From Phycisphaerales bacterium (lineage in GTDB: Bacteria > Planctomycetota > Phycisphaerae > Phycisphaerales > SM1A02), in contig JABAAL010000047.1 of assembly GCA_014238785.1 (NCBI GenBank), forward strand, positions 1 through 64,000: 64,000 bases of DNA. Direction: 5' to 3'. A model generated the notes under the pieces. The model had not been told where the DNA came from, made no database searches, and saw only the letters and a program-made list of their open reading frames with translations. How positions within the stretch are numbered: position 1 is the first letter of the stretch; every line of letters starts with the position of its first letter. This document shows positions 9,079 to 18,349 of the stretch, piece after piece. A program made the translations under genes and the position numbers.

Positions 9079-10110
9079 TTATTTGGAACCAAAAACCGAC
9101 TCATTCTGTAGAGGGCGGGCGAAGATGTTTGTGAAATTTGCGTTACTACCACCAATCCCAATACTTCCGCCCATGCCCTTGTGCGTAGAGCGAGTCCAAG
9201 ATCCTGCCTTTGTCTTAGGGAGTTCCGTTTTTTTGCCATCGACGACTATATAAGCAGTGGAATTCTCATCTTGGAGTTTGTAATCAACAATGAGTTCATA
9301 GGATCCATAGGTTTTTGATGTCGTGAGTGTTTCACTCTCCTGTTTGCAATGCAGCACATTGTCGCCAACTGTCCATGCAGAGGCATTCCCCGTTGTCCAA
9401 CCAGTTACGTCAAGACCAGTAAACAGCGTGACAAATCCGATATCTTCATGTGCAACGTCCGTCGTCTTGGGCGCTGAAGGTGGGAGTTCCATAATGCGAA
9501 AATTCTTGAATTGCGCGGGCGTGCCTTCTGCTTCAAGGCAGATGTATCCCTTGCGTGGCGTGACATCAGTTGCGCCTGAAACAAAGGCACCATTGACGGA
9601 CAAATTAATTTGACCATCAATACACGTAACTATGTAATGGTTCCACTCGGGCGCTGGTTTTGAACGACGTTCACTAGGAAGACAGCGTTCGATATGGTCG
9701 CCCATCGGGTGAGGGTCGTCAGGGGTCATCTTTGCGCCCCAAATGGAAAAGATGTCGCCGTGGGTTGTGTACCAGTCGAGTTCTTTTCCATCCATGATTT
9801 GCACTTCGATAGAACGAGTGAATGGAACACCGACTGCTGGAACTGGATCGGACCAAACGAAAAGACCAGCGTTGCCATTTGCAACAAGGTGACGCCAGTC
9901 AAGTTCAAGTACAAAGTTTTCGTACATCTTGTTTGTTCGCATGACGCCGGTTGGTTTACCAGTTGTAACAATCATGTTGTCCTGCGCTACCCACGTTGTT
10001 TTGTCTCCATTGACAATAGTCCATCCATCAAGGTTTTCGCCATTAAAGAGTGGTGACCAAGAAGAAGATTGGGCGAGGAATAACGCAGTAGTGATGAATT
10101 GGGTAAGCAT
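9079..10110 (-). CDS. exported DUF1080 (3-keto-disaccharide hydrolase-like) protein
   Basis: A 343-aa secreted protein: signal peptide (about residues 1-15), then a concanavalin-like DUF1080 domain beginning L-F-N-G-E-N-L-D-G-W and ending near residue 205. A second, shorter domain begins L-F-T-G-L-D-V-T-G-W (about 220-335), so the fold appears duplicated. DUF1080 proteins are abundant in planctomycetes and associated with carbohydrate breakdown; some act on 3-keto sugars. Start 10110 was chosen over two upstream ATGs because a TAGTAT lies 7 nt before it. It is separated by about 270 bp from the propeller gene behind it. Confidence 0.82.
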   Translation of the reverse strand: MLTQFITTALFLAQSSSWSPLFNGENLDGWTIVNGDKTTWVAQDNMIVTTGKPTGVMRTNKMYENFVLELDWRHLVANGNAGLFVWSDPVPAVGVPFTRSIEVQIMDGKELDWYTTHGDIFSIWGAKMTPDDPHPMGDHIERCLPSERRSKPAPEWNHYIVTCIDGQINLSVNGAFVSGATDVTPRKGYICLEAEGTPAQFKNFRIMELPPSAPKTTDVAHEDIGFVTLFTGLDVTGWTTGNASAWTVGDNVLHCKQESETLTTSKTYGSYELIVDYKLQDENSTAYIVVDGKKTELPKTKAGSWTRSTHKGMGGSIGIGGSNANFTNIFARPLQNESVFGSK

Positions 10111-10117
10111 GGGATAC

Positions 10118-10123
10118 ATACTA
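10118..10123 (-). promoter_or_regulatory. -10-like TAGTAT, leaderless start of the DUF1080 gene
   Basis: On the minus strand TAGTAT stands 7 nt before the ATG whose complement is 10108-10110, which decides the start among three in-frame ATGs. Confidence 0.45.
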
Positions 10124-10140
10124 CTCACTCTTGGGAACAA

Positions 10141-10377
10141 AAAGGGTGCTTATATCTTGAGTATGGAGCTCTTTTGCATTGCCGTGGTACAACCAAAAGG
10201 AGAAATAGGATGTTCCAACTTATAAGACTTGCTCATCATGCGGGGTCACGGCAGTAATCAAGAAATAGTCGAAGCAGTACTCCGTAGCCACGGGAAAATT
10301 CTTGAAGTTGATTTTTCTGGCATGCTGGATACTGTGTGTCTTGCTGTGTAAGGCAATCCCGCATCAACAGATTGGAT
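10141..10377. other. intergenic stretch with a 37-codon frame, no supported gene
   Basis: The only reading frame of note is a plus-strand ATG at 10238 running 37 codons to a stop at 10351. Its translation has a soluble, helix-like pattern (G-S-N-Q-E-I-V-E-A-V-L), but no family is recognised and no ribosome-binding site or -10 at the usual distance is seen. It may be a gene remnant or chance. Confidence 0.25.
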
Positions 10378-12732
10378 TTATGGGACAGTCCTAATATACG
10401 TCCTTCGCAACGAAAGTTCCGCATCATAGACATCGATGATAATTTCATTGGTCTTCATAGATGGCACATTGTCAACATGTAGGATTGGGATATCGTTGAT
10501 GGACACGACAGTTCCGTTTTCTTGATTGATTTCAATCGTACACCATTCGTTCTGGTCGATGAGGTTTGCCTTGATTGGATGCCCAGCGATGGAGCCAGTT
10601 TTATTGTCACCATGCGTTGCAATACTTACTTCTACGTCGCCGATTACGATGACCGCGTGTCCAGAACCAGAGATTTTTGTATCAAAACGAATTGCTGAAA
10701 AATCTGATTGTGAGAGTGGAATTGTTTGGGTGCTTGTGCCCTCAAGCGTGGCAGAGCCGCCTTCTGGTTGAACTGGTTCCCATTTGTTGTCATCGAGTTC
10801 TTTTAATGAAGTCTTAAACCGAACATCACCAAACGCAAAGTTTCCTTTGATGCATTTGATTTCAAGCGGCGACGGCTTGATAAGTCCGCTGTTTGTAACG
10901 GTGTTCACTTCGGTATTGACACTGTTAATTTCTAGAGATGTTATTTTTGGTGGATTTGCTTGGAACTTTATGCGTGCTTTATGCCAGATGCCTGCGCCTA
11001 AGTATCCGCCGCCTTGGTCATCAGAGAGAATGAGCGACATCCCAATCGGAAGCTTTATTTCCGCTTCGCTTTCGCTGGCAAACATATATGAAATTAGCAA
11101 CTCGCCTTCGACAAGGTTGAACTTTGTTGACATGGATTCGCCCTTGCTGGCAACGAGTGCGCCCATGCCTTCGCTCATAACAAATTCTGTCGGATTTTTT
11201 GTGTCGAGTTCAGCATTACAGAGTTCAATGCCGTTGTTATTCCAAACATCAGTAGCATCTGCCCACGTAAGATAAAGCCAGCCCTCGACTTCTTCACCGC
11301 GTTCTATTGGTGGTTCGACTTGTTTTGCAACGTACACAAGCTCGCCGCCTGGAAGTTTGTTGATTGTGTACGACATTTCGTTGTGTAGGAGTTGCTCGCC
11401 ATTACCACTTGTTGCATTATCGAGTTTGATCATGACGCACTTGCCAGATTCAAGGTTGTCAATAGTTACCTTTGCCGAGAGCCCGTCTTTGGAAAGAGTG
11501 ACGTTAGAGACCGATAAATCTTCAACGTGTTGTTGCGGTGAACCATATTCCCACCAGTAGTTGTAGTCGTATTTAGTTCCGGAAACAGTTGGCGTAGTTG
11601 CAAGTGGTTTTGTAAACGTAAGTTCAAATCCATCTTCAACAAGATGCGCACTTCTCATTTCAAGTGGTAGATTGCCATTGTATTTGACTCTCGCAATTCC
11701 GCTGCCTGGTGCGAGCCCGCCCCAACCACGATTTGTCATGCCTGCATAGAGCGTTCCATCGGGGCCATATTCAATGTGGTACGCAGAACCGACCCGTTTG
11801 TGTGCGAGCCAACATGCACCTTGTAACACTCCATCAATTTCTTCAAACTGAGCGCGAAGTATTTGTCCGTTTGTAAGTTCAGCGATGAGATATTGTCCTT
11901 GGAAGGGACCATCTGAATTGTCTTTAATTATATTTCCAGTTGAGCGAGACCATTGGTACGGAAGCCATAAAACAGGATGTTCTCTCGTTACTTTTGTAGG
12001 TTGGGTGTCGCTTGGCTCCACGTTGGGTTGATCTTCGTACCATTGCAGCGATGCAGGATGCCCGTAGAACGCACCTTCTTTAATTGCAAATACGGGGCAA
12101 ACAGCCATCCAGTCACCTTGGTTATCCGTAACGAGCAGGGTACCGTCGTCCAAAAGTCCCAAGCCAGCAGGCGAACGAAGCCCGCCCGCAATCGGCGTGA
12201 CAGTTCCATCGGGTGAAAGTTGTAGCACCCAACCGCGATAAGGTGCGCGTGATTTACCATGCCACCAATGGGGATTCCAAAAACCAACATTTAACGAAAA
12301 ATACATATTGCCATCTTGGTCGACAGGTAGTCCAAATCCAAATTCGTGATAGTTCCCACTCAAGCCCCAATCTTGGGTAATAGTGTGAACCTCATCGATA
12401 ATTGTGTCGCCGTCAAGGTCCACGAGTTTAGAAATTTCACCGCGTTGCATGACGAAGACTTCATCGTTGACAACGCAAAGGCCGAGACCTTCATGAAGTC
12501 CTTCGCAAATTAAAGTAAACGTTGCATCTTCAGGGTCCTTCGCATTTGGATTTTCAACTCGCCAAACTTGACCACGGCGCGTGCTTGCAACAAGATCTCC
12601 GTCGGACATAAACCCAATGCCACCGACTTCTAAGACTTCTCCCTCTGGTGGTGCGAGATAATCAACAGTCCAGAATTCGTTTTGCGATTGTTGCGCTTGC
12701 GCAAATGTGAGTACGAAAAGAAGCGGAATCAT
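10378..12732 (-). CDS. exported sugar-dehydrogenase-like propeller protein with C-terminal glycan-binding-like domain
   Basis: A 784-aa protein with a signal peptide (residues 1-13, ending A-Q-A). Residues about 20-370 form a six-bladed propeller like PQQ/sorbosone dehydrogenases; examples are D-L-D-G-D-T-I-I-D-E, D-Q-D-G-N-M-Y-F-S and L-R-S-P-A-G-L-G. The middle region (about 380-470) looks like a fibronectin/Ig-type strand segment. The C-terminus (about 500-784) contains two DUF1080/LamG-like pieces. It overlaps the upstream cytochrome gene by 4 bp. That fits an electron-transfer pair, with this protein oxidising a substrate and the cytochrome accepting electrons. The substrate is unknown. 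Confidence 0.78.
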   Translation of the reverse strand: MIPLLFVLTFAQAQQSQNEFWTVDYLAPPEGEVLEVGGIGFMSDGDLVASTRRGQVWRVENPNAKDPEDATFTLICEGLHEGLGLCVVNDEVFVMQRGEISKLVDLDGDTIIDEVHTITQDWGLSGNYHEFGFGLPVDQDGNMYFSLNVGFWNPHWWHGKSRAPYRGWVLQLSPDGTVTPIAGGLRSPAGLGLLDDGTLLVTDNQGDWMAVCPVFAIKEGAFYGHPASLQWYEDQPNVEPSDTQPTKVTREHPVLWLPYQWSRSTGNIIKDNSDGPFQGQYLIAELTNGQILRAQFEEIDGVLQGACWLAHKRVGSAYHIEYGPDGTLYAGMTNRGWGGLAPGSGIARVKYNGNLPLEMRSAHLVEDGFELTFTKPLATTPTVSGTKYDYNYWWEYGSPQQHVEDLSVSNVTLSKDGLSAKVTIDNLESGKCVMIKLDNATSGNGEQLLHNEMSYTINKLPGGELVYVAKQVEPPIERGEEVEGWLYLTWADATDVWNNNGIELCNAELDTKNPTEFVMSEGMGALVASKGESMSTKFNLVEGELLISYMFASESEAEIKLPIGMSLILSDDQGGGYLGAGIWHKARIKFQANPPKITSLEINSVNTEVNTVTNSGLIKPSPLEIKCIKGNFAFGDVRFKTSLKELDDNKWEPVQPEGGSATLEGTSTQTIPLSQSDFSAIRFDTKISGSGHAVIVIGDVEVSIATHGDNKTGSIAGHPIKANLIDQNEWCTIEINQENGTVVSINDIPILHVDNVPSMKTNEIIIDVYDAELSLRRTYIRTVP

Positions 12733-13673
12733 TTGGCACTTCCCCTCGTAGCATGTATGAGCGTATGCACCGATTCCCCGGCGGGTACTAGAGTGGGATC
12801 ACTCATGACCGTGCCATCGAGAATGAGAATCTGAACAGGCTTTGTTGCATGGATTGTAAATTGTTGTTCGATAAGCGCACGGGCGCCAGTTGTTGGCTTG
12901 CATAGTTCTTTCACGGTTGCAAATTCAGTACCGTCTTTGCCAAGCAACGTATACGCGATAACACCATATTTCCCAAGAGTATTTGTCCAGGCGAGTTTTG
13001 CTCGAAGTGGCTCACCCTCGAGTGTTCTAAAGATAGCCTTTGGGTTTCCATATTCTACAAGCACAGAAATTTTGCCAAGAAGTGTTAGGGGCGCGCCTCC
13101 ACGTTCTCCCCAGTCGGCACGTTCAACAAACCTGCCTTGGCGAATTGCAAGTAGCCGAACGTCATCAACGCGGTACTCATAACTAAAGCCATCAGGATTC
13201 CCAATGACAAGCCCGCGAGGGTGTAAGGGTAGGCCATCTTTTATTGGCGGAATCATGCCCCGAGCAACGAGCGGTGTATCCATAACTATCATTTCAGTTT
13301 CTTTTGCAGTCGCCTCTTTGAGTGTTGGCGCAAAATTGCGAATGTACTTGGAAACTAATTTGATTTGTTCTGTACTTAGAACATCAACAAAGGGTGGCAT
13401 TGGTGTGCCCGGAATGCCAGAGGCAGTCGTTTTAGAAATAGCGTGTACAGTGTTGCCGAAAGAAAAACCGCCGTCAATAAAACTCCTTGCTGGTCGGTCG
13501 AGCATAAGGGTTCCCTTGCCATCACCCGTTGCACCGTGGCATTGCGCGCAATACATCAAGTATATTTCCTTGCCGGTTTGTTTTGGAACGCTAGGTGTTA
13601 CTTCTTGTTGTTGCTCCGGATCGCTGCACCCGATTAGGAAGAGCGTGAACAAAAATATTGTAAGCCATTTCAT
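12729..13673 (-). CDS. c-type cytochrome lipoprotein
   Basis: A 314-aa lipoprotein: signal with lipobox L-I-G-C (Cys16), then a mono-haem cytochrome c domain with C-A-Q-C-H near residue 42 and the distal Met in G-T-P-M-P-P near 93. After residue 120 comes a domain of about 190 residues with beta-strand character that I cannot assign. It is translationally coupled (4-bp overlap) to the propeller protein and lies 6 bp behind the M28 peptidase. It probably works at the periplasmic face as electron acceptor for the propeller enzyme. Confidence 0.8.
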   Translation of the reverse strand: MKWLTIFLFTLFLIGCSDPEQQQEVTPSVPKQTGKEIYLMYCAQCHGATGDGKGTLMLDRPARSFIDGGFSFGNTVHAISKTTASGIPGTPMPPFVDVLSTEQIKLVSKYIRNFAPTLKEATAKETEMIVMDTPLVARGMIPPIKDGLPLHPRGLVIGNPDGFSYEYRVDDVRLLAIRQGRFVERADWGERGGAPLTLLGKISVLVEYGNPKAIFRTLEGEPLRAKLAWTNTLGKYGVIAYTLLGKDGTEFATVKELCKPTTGARALIEQQFTIHATKPVQILILDGTVMSDPTLVPAGESVHTLIHATRGSAK

Positions 13674-13679
13674 GTCGCA

Positions 13680-14570
13680 CTATGGTACAGGATGAGCAAG
13701 ATCAATTGCAGCTAAGAATGCAAGTCGCGCAGTTTTTGCTGCTAGTTCTGGGATAATTTTATCTGTATGGTCAGTGACTTGGTGGTAATCCTCATGGTCT
13801 TCGACACTAAGAAAAATGCAGGGAACATTTTTTTCTAGGAAGGGAGCTTGGTCACTCCGATGAAGCCAATCAGTATGCGCATTGCGAATGATGTTGAGCG
13901 AAACTTGTTTGTTTGCGCGCACGATTGCCATGTTGATTCGTGGAGCATCTGGCGCACCTTCTAGAAAAATAGTATTCGGTTCGCCTCGACTTATCATGTC
14001 AAGATTCATGAGCCCGCGGATTTTGGCTAGTGGAATCGGCGAATTGTTTGCAAAATATTTAGAGCCAACAAGGCCAGCTTCTTCGCCAGTGAAAGCAACA
14101 AGAACAATGGAACTTTGTATCGGTGTTTGTAGTTTGGACAATGCGTGGGCAATGGCCAGAAGCGCAGCAGTTCCAGACGCATTGTCATCAGCACCGTTAT
14201 AAATTTTGTCTTTGCCGCTGCGACGTGGTTTTAGGTGGTCGTAATGCGCTGTAATCAATACGAAGGTGTCGCCCGTTCCTTTATACATGGCAGCAACGTT
14301 GGGAGAATCTCTAGAATCGCCCGTTGGGAGGTACATGGAAGTTTTTGTTGGCAATGGAGTAAGCCCAGCAAGTTTCCATTTGTCGGCAATGTATTTTGCT
14401 GCCTTACGCGCTTCTATCGAACGGTAATGTCTTCCTTGCATTTCGTCAGAGGCAAGCCATGAAACATCTTGCAGGATTTGATTTGCAGTAATAGATGACT
14501 CGGGCGAGTTTTGCGAGGAGCTGCAACCATAGAAAACAATACATAATGCAACAATGCAACAGTTACGCAT
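13680..14570 (-). CDS. M28 family zinc aminopeptidase, lipoprotein
   Basis: A 296-aa exported peptidase. Starting at ATG 14570 gives a signal peptide with lipobox F-Y-G-C. The M28 di-zinc ligands are visible: His and Asp in A-H-Y-D-H, Asp in N-G-A-D-D-N-A-S-G, Glu-Glu in T-G-E-E-A-G, Asp in L-D-M-I, and a late His (H-Q-V-T-D-H). A longer frame begins at 14630, but it would overlap mntR by 68 bp and bury the signal peptide. With 14570 the overlap with mntR is 8 bp, so it is probably the second gene of an mntR-led operon. The substrate is not predictable. Confidence 0.85.
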   Translation of the reverse strand: MRNCCIVALCIVFYGCSSSQNSPESSITANQILQDVSWLASDEMQGRHYRSIEARKAAKYIADKWKLAGLTPLPTKTSMYLPTGDSRDSPNVAAMYKGTGDTFVLITAHYDHLKPRRSGKDKIYNGADDNASGTAALLAIAHALSKLQTPIQSSIVLVAFTGEEAGLVGSKYFANNSPIPLAKIRGLMNLDMISRGEPNTIFLEGAPDAPRINMAIVRANKQVSLNIIRNAHTDWLHRSDQAPFLEKNVPCIFLSVEDHEDYHQVTDHTDKIIPELAAKTARLAFLAAIDLAHPVP

Positions 14571-15219
14571 ATTCAACCTCAATTCGTCCAGCTGCAGCAA
14601 GCCCAAGAACAACATCTTTCCCTTTGGCATGAATCGTCATAGAGTCAGCGATGTCATTACGATTTGTAACCTCAATCCTTGCGCCAAGGAGAAGACCGTT
14701 ATCTTGAGCAAACTGTAAAAAGTTAGCGTTTTGATTCCCGATTCTAGCTATGGAAACAGAGTCGCCTCTGTCGCAAAATGAAAGAAGTTGCAATGGTCGT
14801 TCTGGCAACGTTCCATCTGTTGTTGGAATTGGGTCGCCATGGGGATCATGACTTGGGTGACCAAGTAAATCGTCCATTCTTGAAATGATTTCATCAGAAA
14901 CAACATGTTCGAGTTGCTCTGCTTCTTCGTGGACTTTGCTCCAGTCCATGCCGAGGACCTTGACGAGGAACAATTCTACAATTCGGTGCCTTCTCACAAC
15001 ATGCACCGCGAGGGTACGTCCTTGCTTTGTGAGTTTTACGCCATAGTGGGGGCGGTGCTCAACGAGCCCCGCTTGGGCAAGCGTTTTAATCATTGACGTT
15101 GCTGAGCCAGGCGTCACATCGAGCGATTTTGCAATTTCGCCGGTAGCAATCTCTTTATTACCGTATTGATCAAGTAAAAAGAGCTCTTTGAGATAATTTT
15201 CAACAGTACTTGAGAGCAT
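14563..15219 (-). CDS. mntR: DtxR/MntR-type metal-dependent repressor with FeoA/SH3 domain
   Basis: A 218-aa repressor with three parts: winged helix (about residues 1-70, recognition segment S-A-T-S-M-I-K-T-L), metal-binding/dimerisation domain (about 71-140, R-R-H-R-I-V-E-L-F and E-A-E-Q-L-E-H) and FeoA-like SH3 domain (about 150-218). The D-P-H-G-x-P-I-P motif typical of the family is present. Proteins of this kind shut off Mn or Fe uptake when the metal binds. The gene is divergent from the metal transporter operon, and a 16-bp palindrome in the shared promoter is the likely operator. Mn versus Fe cannot be settled from sequence, so the symbol is by family. Confidence 0.85.
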   Translation of the reverse strand: MLSSTVENYLKELFLLDQYGNKEIATGEIAKSLDVTPGSATSMIKTLAQAGLVEHRPHYGVKLTKQGRTLAVHVVRRHRIVELFLVKVLGMDWSKVHEEAEQLEHVVSDEIISRMDDLLGHPSHDPHGDPIPTTDGTLPERPLQLLSFCDRGDSVSIARIGNQNANFLQFAQDNGLLLGARIEVTNRNDIADSMTIHAKGKDVVLGLAAAGRIEVEYA

Positions 15220-15222
15220 GGC

Positions 15223-15251
15223 TTGACTTGTAGCATATCATAGATTAAACT
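15223..15251 (+). promoter_or_regulatory. promoter of the metal ABC operon
   Basis: TTGACT 15223-15228, a 17-bp spacer, TAAACT 15246-15251. The -10 ends inside the palindrome that starts at 15251, so a bound repressor would block the polymerase. Confidence 0.5.
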
Positions 15252-15264
15252 TTTGACTAATCAA
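15237..15264 (-). promoter_or_regulatory. promoter of mntR
   Basis: On the minus strand, TTGATT (complement of 15259-15264), a 16-bp spacer and TATGAT (complement of 15237-15242). Its -35 lies inside the palindrome 15251-15266, which suggests autoregulation. Confidence 0.5.
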
Positions 15265-15266
15265 AA
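15251..15266. promoter_or_regulatory. candidate MntR operator
   Basis: TTTTGACTAATCAAAA has perfect 6-bp arms around a 4-bp centre. It overlaps both divergent promoters between mntR and the transporter operon, as an operator of a DtxR-family repressor would. Binding is inferred from position and symmetry only. Confidence 0.6.
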
Positions 15267-15276
15267 AGAATCTTTT

Positions 15277-16224
15277 ATGCTATTAAAAACAACTATTATT
15301 ACACTTGGAATCACAATTGCCGCATCTGCTGAGTTGAATATTATCGCGACAACGGGAATGGTTGCAGATATCACGCGTCGTGTTGTTGGCGAACACGGTA
15401 CCGTGGATGCGCTTATGGGCGAAGGAGTAGATCCTCACCTCTACAAACCGACAGCTGCTGATGCCCGCAAAATTTTGAATGCTGAGATGATTTTTTATAG
15501 CGGCTTGCTTCTTGAGGGGAGAATGACGGATACTTTTTTGAAAGCCGCCCGATTAGGCAAAGTAGTCTTTCCTGTGACCGAACTTATTGAAGAGGCCTAT
15601 TTGCTCGAGCCTCCAGAATTTGAAGGACACTGGGATCCTCATGTTTGGATGGATGTCTCGGCATGGGGACACGCGGTTGACGCAGTTGCAACCGCGCTTT
15701 GTGAGCAAGATCCAGTGCATTGTCAACAATACAAAGACAACGCAAAGGCGTACAACAAGCAATTAGAGGGCTTGCATGCATACGCAATTAAATCAATTGC
15801 ATCTATTCCAAAAGAGCAACGCGTTTTGATTACAGCGCACGACGCTTTTAATTATTTTGGACGTGCGTACGGTATCGAGGTTGTTGGAATTCAAGGTCTT
15901 TCTACCGAATCCGAAGCGGGCATCGAAGATGTGAATCGACTTGTGAATATGCTCGTTGATAAAGGGATTACTGCAGTCTTTGTAGAGTCAAGTGTTTCAG
16001 ATAGAAATGTAAATGCACTCATTGAAGGGGCAAAAGCAAAAGGGCACTCTGTAACAATTGGTGGTCGACTTTATTCTGATGCGATGGGCAAGCGCGGCAC
16101 GTACGAAGGGACGTACATTGGAATGCTCGATCATAACATCACCACAATCGCGATTGGTTTAGGCGGAGAGGCACCTTCGACTGGGTATGCGGGAACAGAC
16201 ATAGTTGAGAAAGTAAAAGAGTGA
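15277..16224 (+). CDS. metal ABC transporter substrate-binding protein (Mn/Zn/Fe type)
   Basis: A 315-aa cluster A-I/ZnuA-like periplasmic binding protein. ATG 15277 gives a signal peptide ending A-S-A; the in-frame TTG at 15253 lies within the operator and is unlikely. Metal ligands expected for the family are visible: His in D-P-H-L-Y near residue 55, His in D-P-H-V-W-M-D near 120, the A-H-D-A-F segment near 187 and an Asp in S-V-S-D-R near 250. The long His-rich loop of zinc-specific ZnuA is absent, which favours Mn or Fe. It is the first gene of a four-gene operon with overlapping genes. Confidence 0.9.
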   Translation: MLLKTTIITLGITIAASAELNIIATTGMVADITRRVVGEHGTVDALMGEGVDPHLYKPTAADARKILNAEMIFYSGLLLEGRMTDTFLKAARLGKVVFPVTELIEEAYLLEPPEFEGHWDPHVWMDVSAWGHAVDAVATALCEQDPVHCQQYKDNAKAYNKQLEGLHAYAIKSIASIPKEQRVLITAHDAFNYFGRAYGIEVVGIQGLSTESEAGIEDVNRLVNMLVDKGITAVFVESSVSDRNVNALIEGAKAKGHSVTIGGRLYSDAMGKRGTYEGTYIGMLDHNITTIAIGLGGEAPSTGYAGTDIVEKVKE

Positions 16225-17000
16225 TGAAAATTGAAGCGGGTCACTCTCCAACATCACCGGTTTCAATTCACGATCTTACGGTTGCCTATCATCGCAAGCC
16301 CGTTCTCTGGGATGTTGACCTCGATATTCCAGAGGGAAAACTTATTGCTATCGTTGGCCCAAATGGAGCAGGGAAGAGTACGCTCATAAAAGCGGTCATG
16401 GATCTTGTGCCAAAAGCATCGGGTAAAGTGATGATTTACGGAAAATCATTTAAAAAACAACGAAAATTAGTGGCATACGTTCCTCAGCGAGAATCAGTCG
16501 ATTGGGATTTCCCTATCGATGCGCTTGGCGTTGTTGTGATGGGTCGGTATAACAAAATTGGTTGGTGTAAGTCTGTACGCAAACGCGATACTCAAGCGGC
16601 GATGGAGGCGTTGGATCGGGTTGGTATGACTGATTATGCACACAGGCAAATTAGCCAACTCTCTGGCGGGCAACAGCAACGTGTTTTTTTGGCTCGGGCG
16701 CTTGCGCAAGATTCGACTATTTATTTTATGGATGAGCCCTTTGCTAGTGTTGATGCAGCGACGGAAAAGGCGATTGTTAAAGTGCTCCGTGACCTGCGCT
16801 CGTCTGGCAAGACAGTCGTTGTGGTGCACCATGATTTGCAAACTGTTCGCGAATATTTCGATCACGTCATCTTGTTAAATATGCGCGTTGTTGCGCATGG
16901 ACCTGTTGACGAAGTTTTTACAGATGCAAACCTGAAGAAAACATACGGTGGTCGATTGACGCTGCTCTCTGAAGCGGCGGATCGATTGGCTCGCCATTGA
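16221..17000 (+). CDS. metal ABC transporter ATP-binding protein
   Basis: A 259-aa ABC ATPase energising metal uptake. It shows Walker [10 protein letters not shown] near residue 47, Q-loop [10 protein letters not shown], signature L-S-G-G-Q-Q-Q-R, Walker B I-Y-F-M-D-E-P and switch His in V-V-H-H-D-L. The V-D-W-D-F-P motif after the Q-loop is typical of Mn/Zn/Fe (MntB/ZnuC-like) members. GTG 16221 gives a 4-bp overlap with the binding-protein gene; ATG 16224 is an equally good start. The permease gene overlaps its end by 4 bp. Confidence 0.92.
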   Translation: MMKIEAGHSPTSPVSIHDLTVAYHRKPVLWDVDLDIPEGKLIAIVGPNGAGKSTLIKAVMDLVPKASGKVMIYGKSFKKQRKLVAYVPQRESVDWDFPIDALGVVVMGRYNKIGWCKSVRKRDTQAAMEALDRVGMTDYAHRQISQLSGGQQQRVFLARALAQDSTIYFMDEPFASVDAATEKAIVKVLRDLRSSGKTVVVVHHDLQTVREYFDHVILLNMRVVAHGPVDEVFTDANLKKTYGGRLTLLSEAADRLARH

Positions 17001-18349
17001 GTGTAAGTCACTCCATTTCAGATGCGAGAAGGTCAATTCCTTCGTGGGATGAACTCGTTCGAGTCTTGACACTTGAAGAATACAATACGCGAGTAGTAGT
17101 GCTTGGCGTGATGGCACTTGGGACTGCCGCAGGTTTAGTCGGCACTTTTTTGCTTCTTAGAAAAAGAGCACTTACAGCAGACGCATTAAGTCACGCAACA
17201 CTCCCTGGAATAGCAATTGCGTTTATGGTGATGGTTAGTTTTGGTGGTGATGGCAAGACGCTCGTTGGATTACTGTTAGGCGCTTTTGTTTTTGGTTGCG
17301 TTGGTGTTCTGGCGATATTGGGCATACGTCATACAACTCGGCTAAAAGATGACGCAGCAATTGGTATTGTGTTGAGCGTTTTATTTGGGCTTGGTCTTTG
17401 TTTACTTCGTATTGCAACGGAACTTCCTAATGGTTCTGCGGCAGGTTTGAGCGGTTTTATTTTTGGCAAAGCAGCTTCGATGGTCGCAAGTGATGCAATG
17501 ACGATGGGGATGGTCGCACTTGGAACTGCAATTGTGACGGCAGTCCTTCGCAAAGAATGGACGCTTCTCTGTTTTGACGAAAAATTTGGCGAGGTACAGG
17601 GATGGCCAGTGCTTTGGCTTGATGTTGTACTTATGGTGCTTGTAGCGACTGTCACTGTTATTGCGTTGCAATCTGTTGGGCTTGTGCTTGCTGTTGCCAT
17701 GTTGATTATTCCAGCAGCATCCGCAAGGTACTGGACAACAAAAATTACAAGTATGTTAATCGCCTCCGCGCTGATTGGATGTATGAGTGGTTGGCTTGGA
17801 GCAGTCGGGAGTGCACTCATTCCACGCATGCCAACAGGACCAGTTATTGTTTTGATTTGCGGTTTTTGGTTCGTGTTCAGTTTCATCGTTGGCCCAAATG
17901 AGGGGCTTCTTATTCGGCAAGTTTCTAGAGTCCGATTGAATCGACGTATTGCACTGCAACATATTCTTAGATCCATGTGGGAAGTGTGTGAAGACAACAA
18001 TAAATCCGAATTTGCACTTGAAAGCATTGTGCACGTTCGGTCGTGGAATAAAAGAACGGTCTTGAAGTTGTTGCGATATTGTGCAAAAAAAAATTATGTA
18101 ACGAGTCTGCCAACGAATGCTTGGCGATTAACCGAAAAGGGAAAAGCTGAAGCTTCGAGAGTTGTCCGAAACCATCGCCTATGGGAAGTCTACTTGATTA
18201 CGTACGCTGACATTGCGCCTACACATGTTGATCGAGATGCTGACATGATTGAACATGTGCTTGGTAGAGATCTTGTTCAAAAACTTGAGGCACTTCTAGA
18301 TTCGAAAACGATTCCATTGAGCCCACATCCGATTGGAGCAAGCGAATGA
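16997..18349 (+). CDS. metal ABC permease fused to a DtxR/MntR-like C-terminal module
   Basis: A 450-aa fusion. Residues about 30-310 are an ABC-3 family permease with eight or nine helices (L-L-L-R-K-R-A-L near 50, [12 protein letters not shown] near 60). Residues about 315-450 are soluble and resemble MntR: a winged-helix segment, then L-T-E-K-G, the N-H-R-L-W-E-V-Y helix and D-x-x-I-E-H near the end. In MntR these carry the metal ligands; the first Glu of E-x-x-E-H is Asp here. A permease-repressor fusion is known as chlamydial YtgCR, where the tail is cleaved off. Start is TTG 16997, overlapping the ATPase stop by 4 bp. Confidence 0.85.
   Translation: MSVSHSISDARRSIPSWDELVRVLTLEEYNTRVVVLGVMALGTAAGLVGTFLLLRKRALTADALSHATLPGIAIAFMVMVSFGGDGKTLVGLLLGAFVFGCVGVLAILGIRHTTRLKDDAAIGIVLSVLFGLGLCLLRIATELPNGSAAGLSGFIFGKAASMVASDAMTMGMVALGTAIVTAVLRKEWTLLCFDEKFGEVQGWPVLWLDVVLMVLVATVTVIALQSVGLVLAVAMLIIPAASARYWTTKITSMLIASALIGCMSGWLGAVGSALIPRMPTGPVIVLICGFWFVFSFIVGPNEGLLIRQVSRVRLNRRIALQHILRSMWEVCEDNNKSEFALESIVHVRSWNKRTVLKLLRYCAKKNYVTSLPTNAWRLTEKGKAEASRVVRNHRLWEVYLITYADIAPTHVDRDADMIEHVLGRDLVQKLEALLDSKTIPLSPHPIGASE

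Noticed and set aside
9323-9613. 96-aa plus-strand frame opposite the DUF1080 gene
   Set aside because: Lies within a well-supported DUF1080 coding region and has no motif of its own.
10238-10351. 37-codon plus-strand gene
   Set aside because: No ribosome-binding site, no -10 at leaderless distance and no recognised family; noted only in the intergenic entry.
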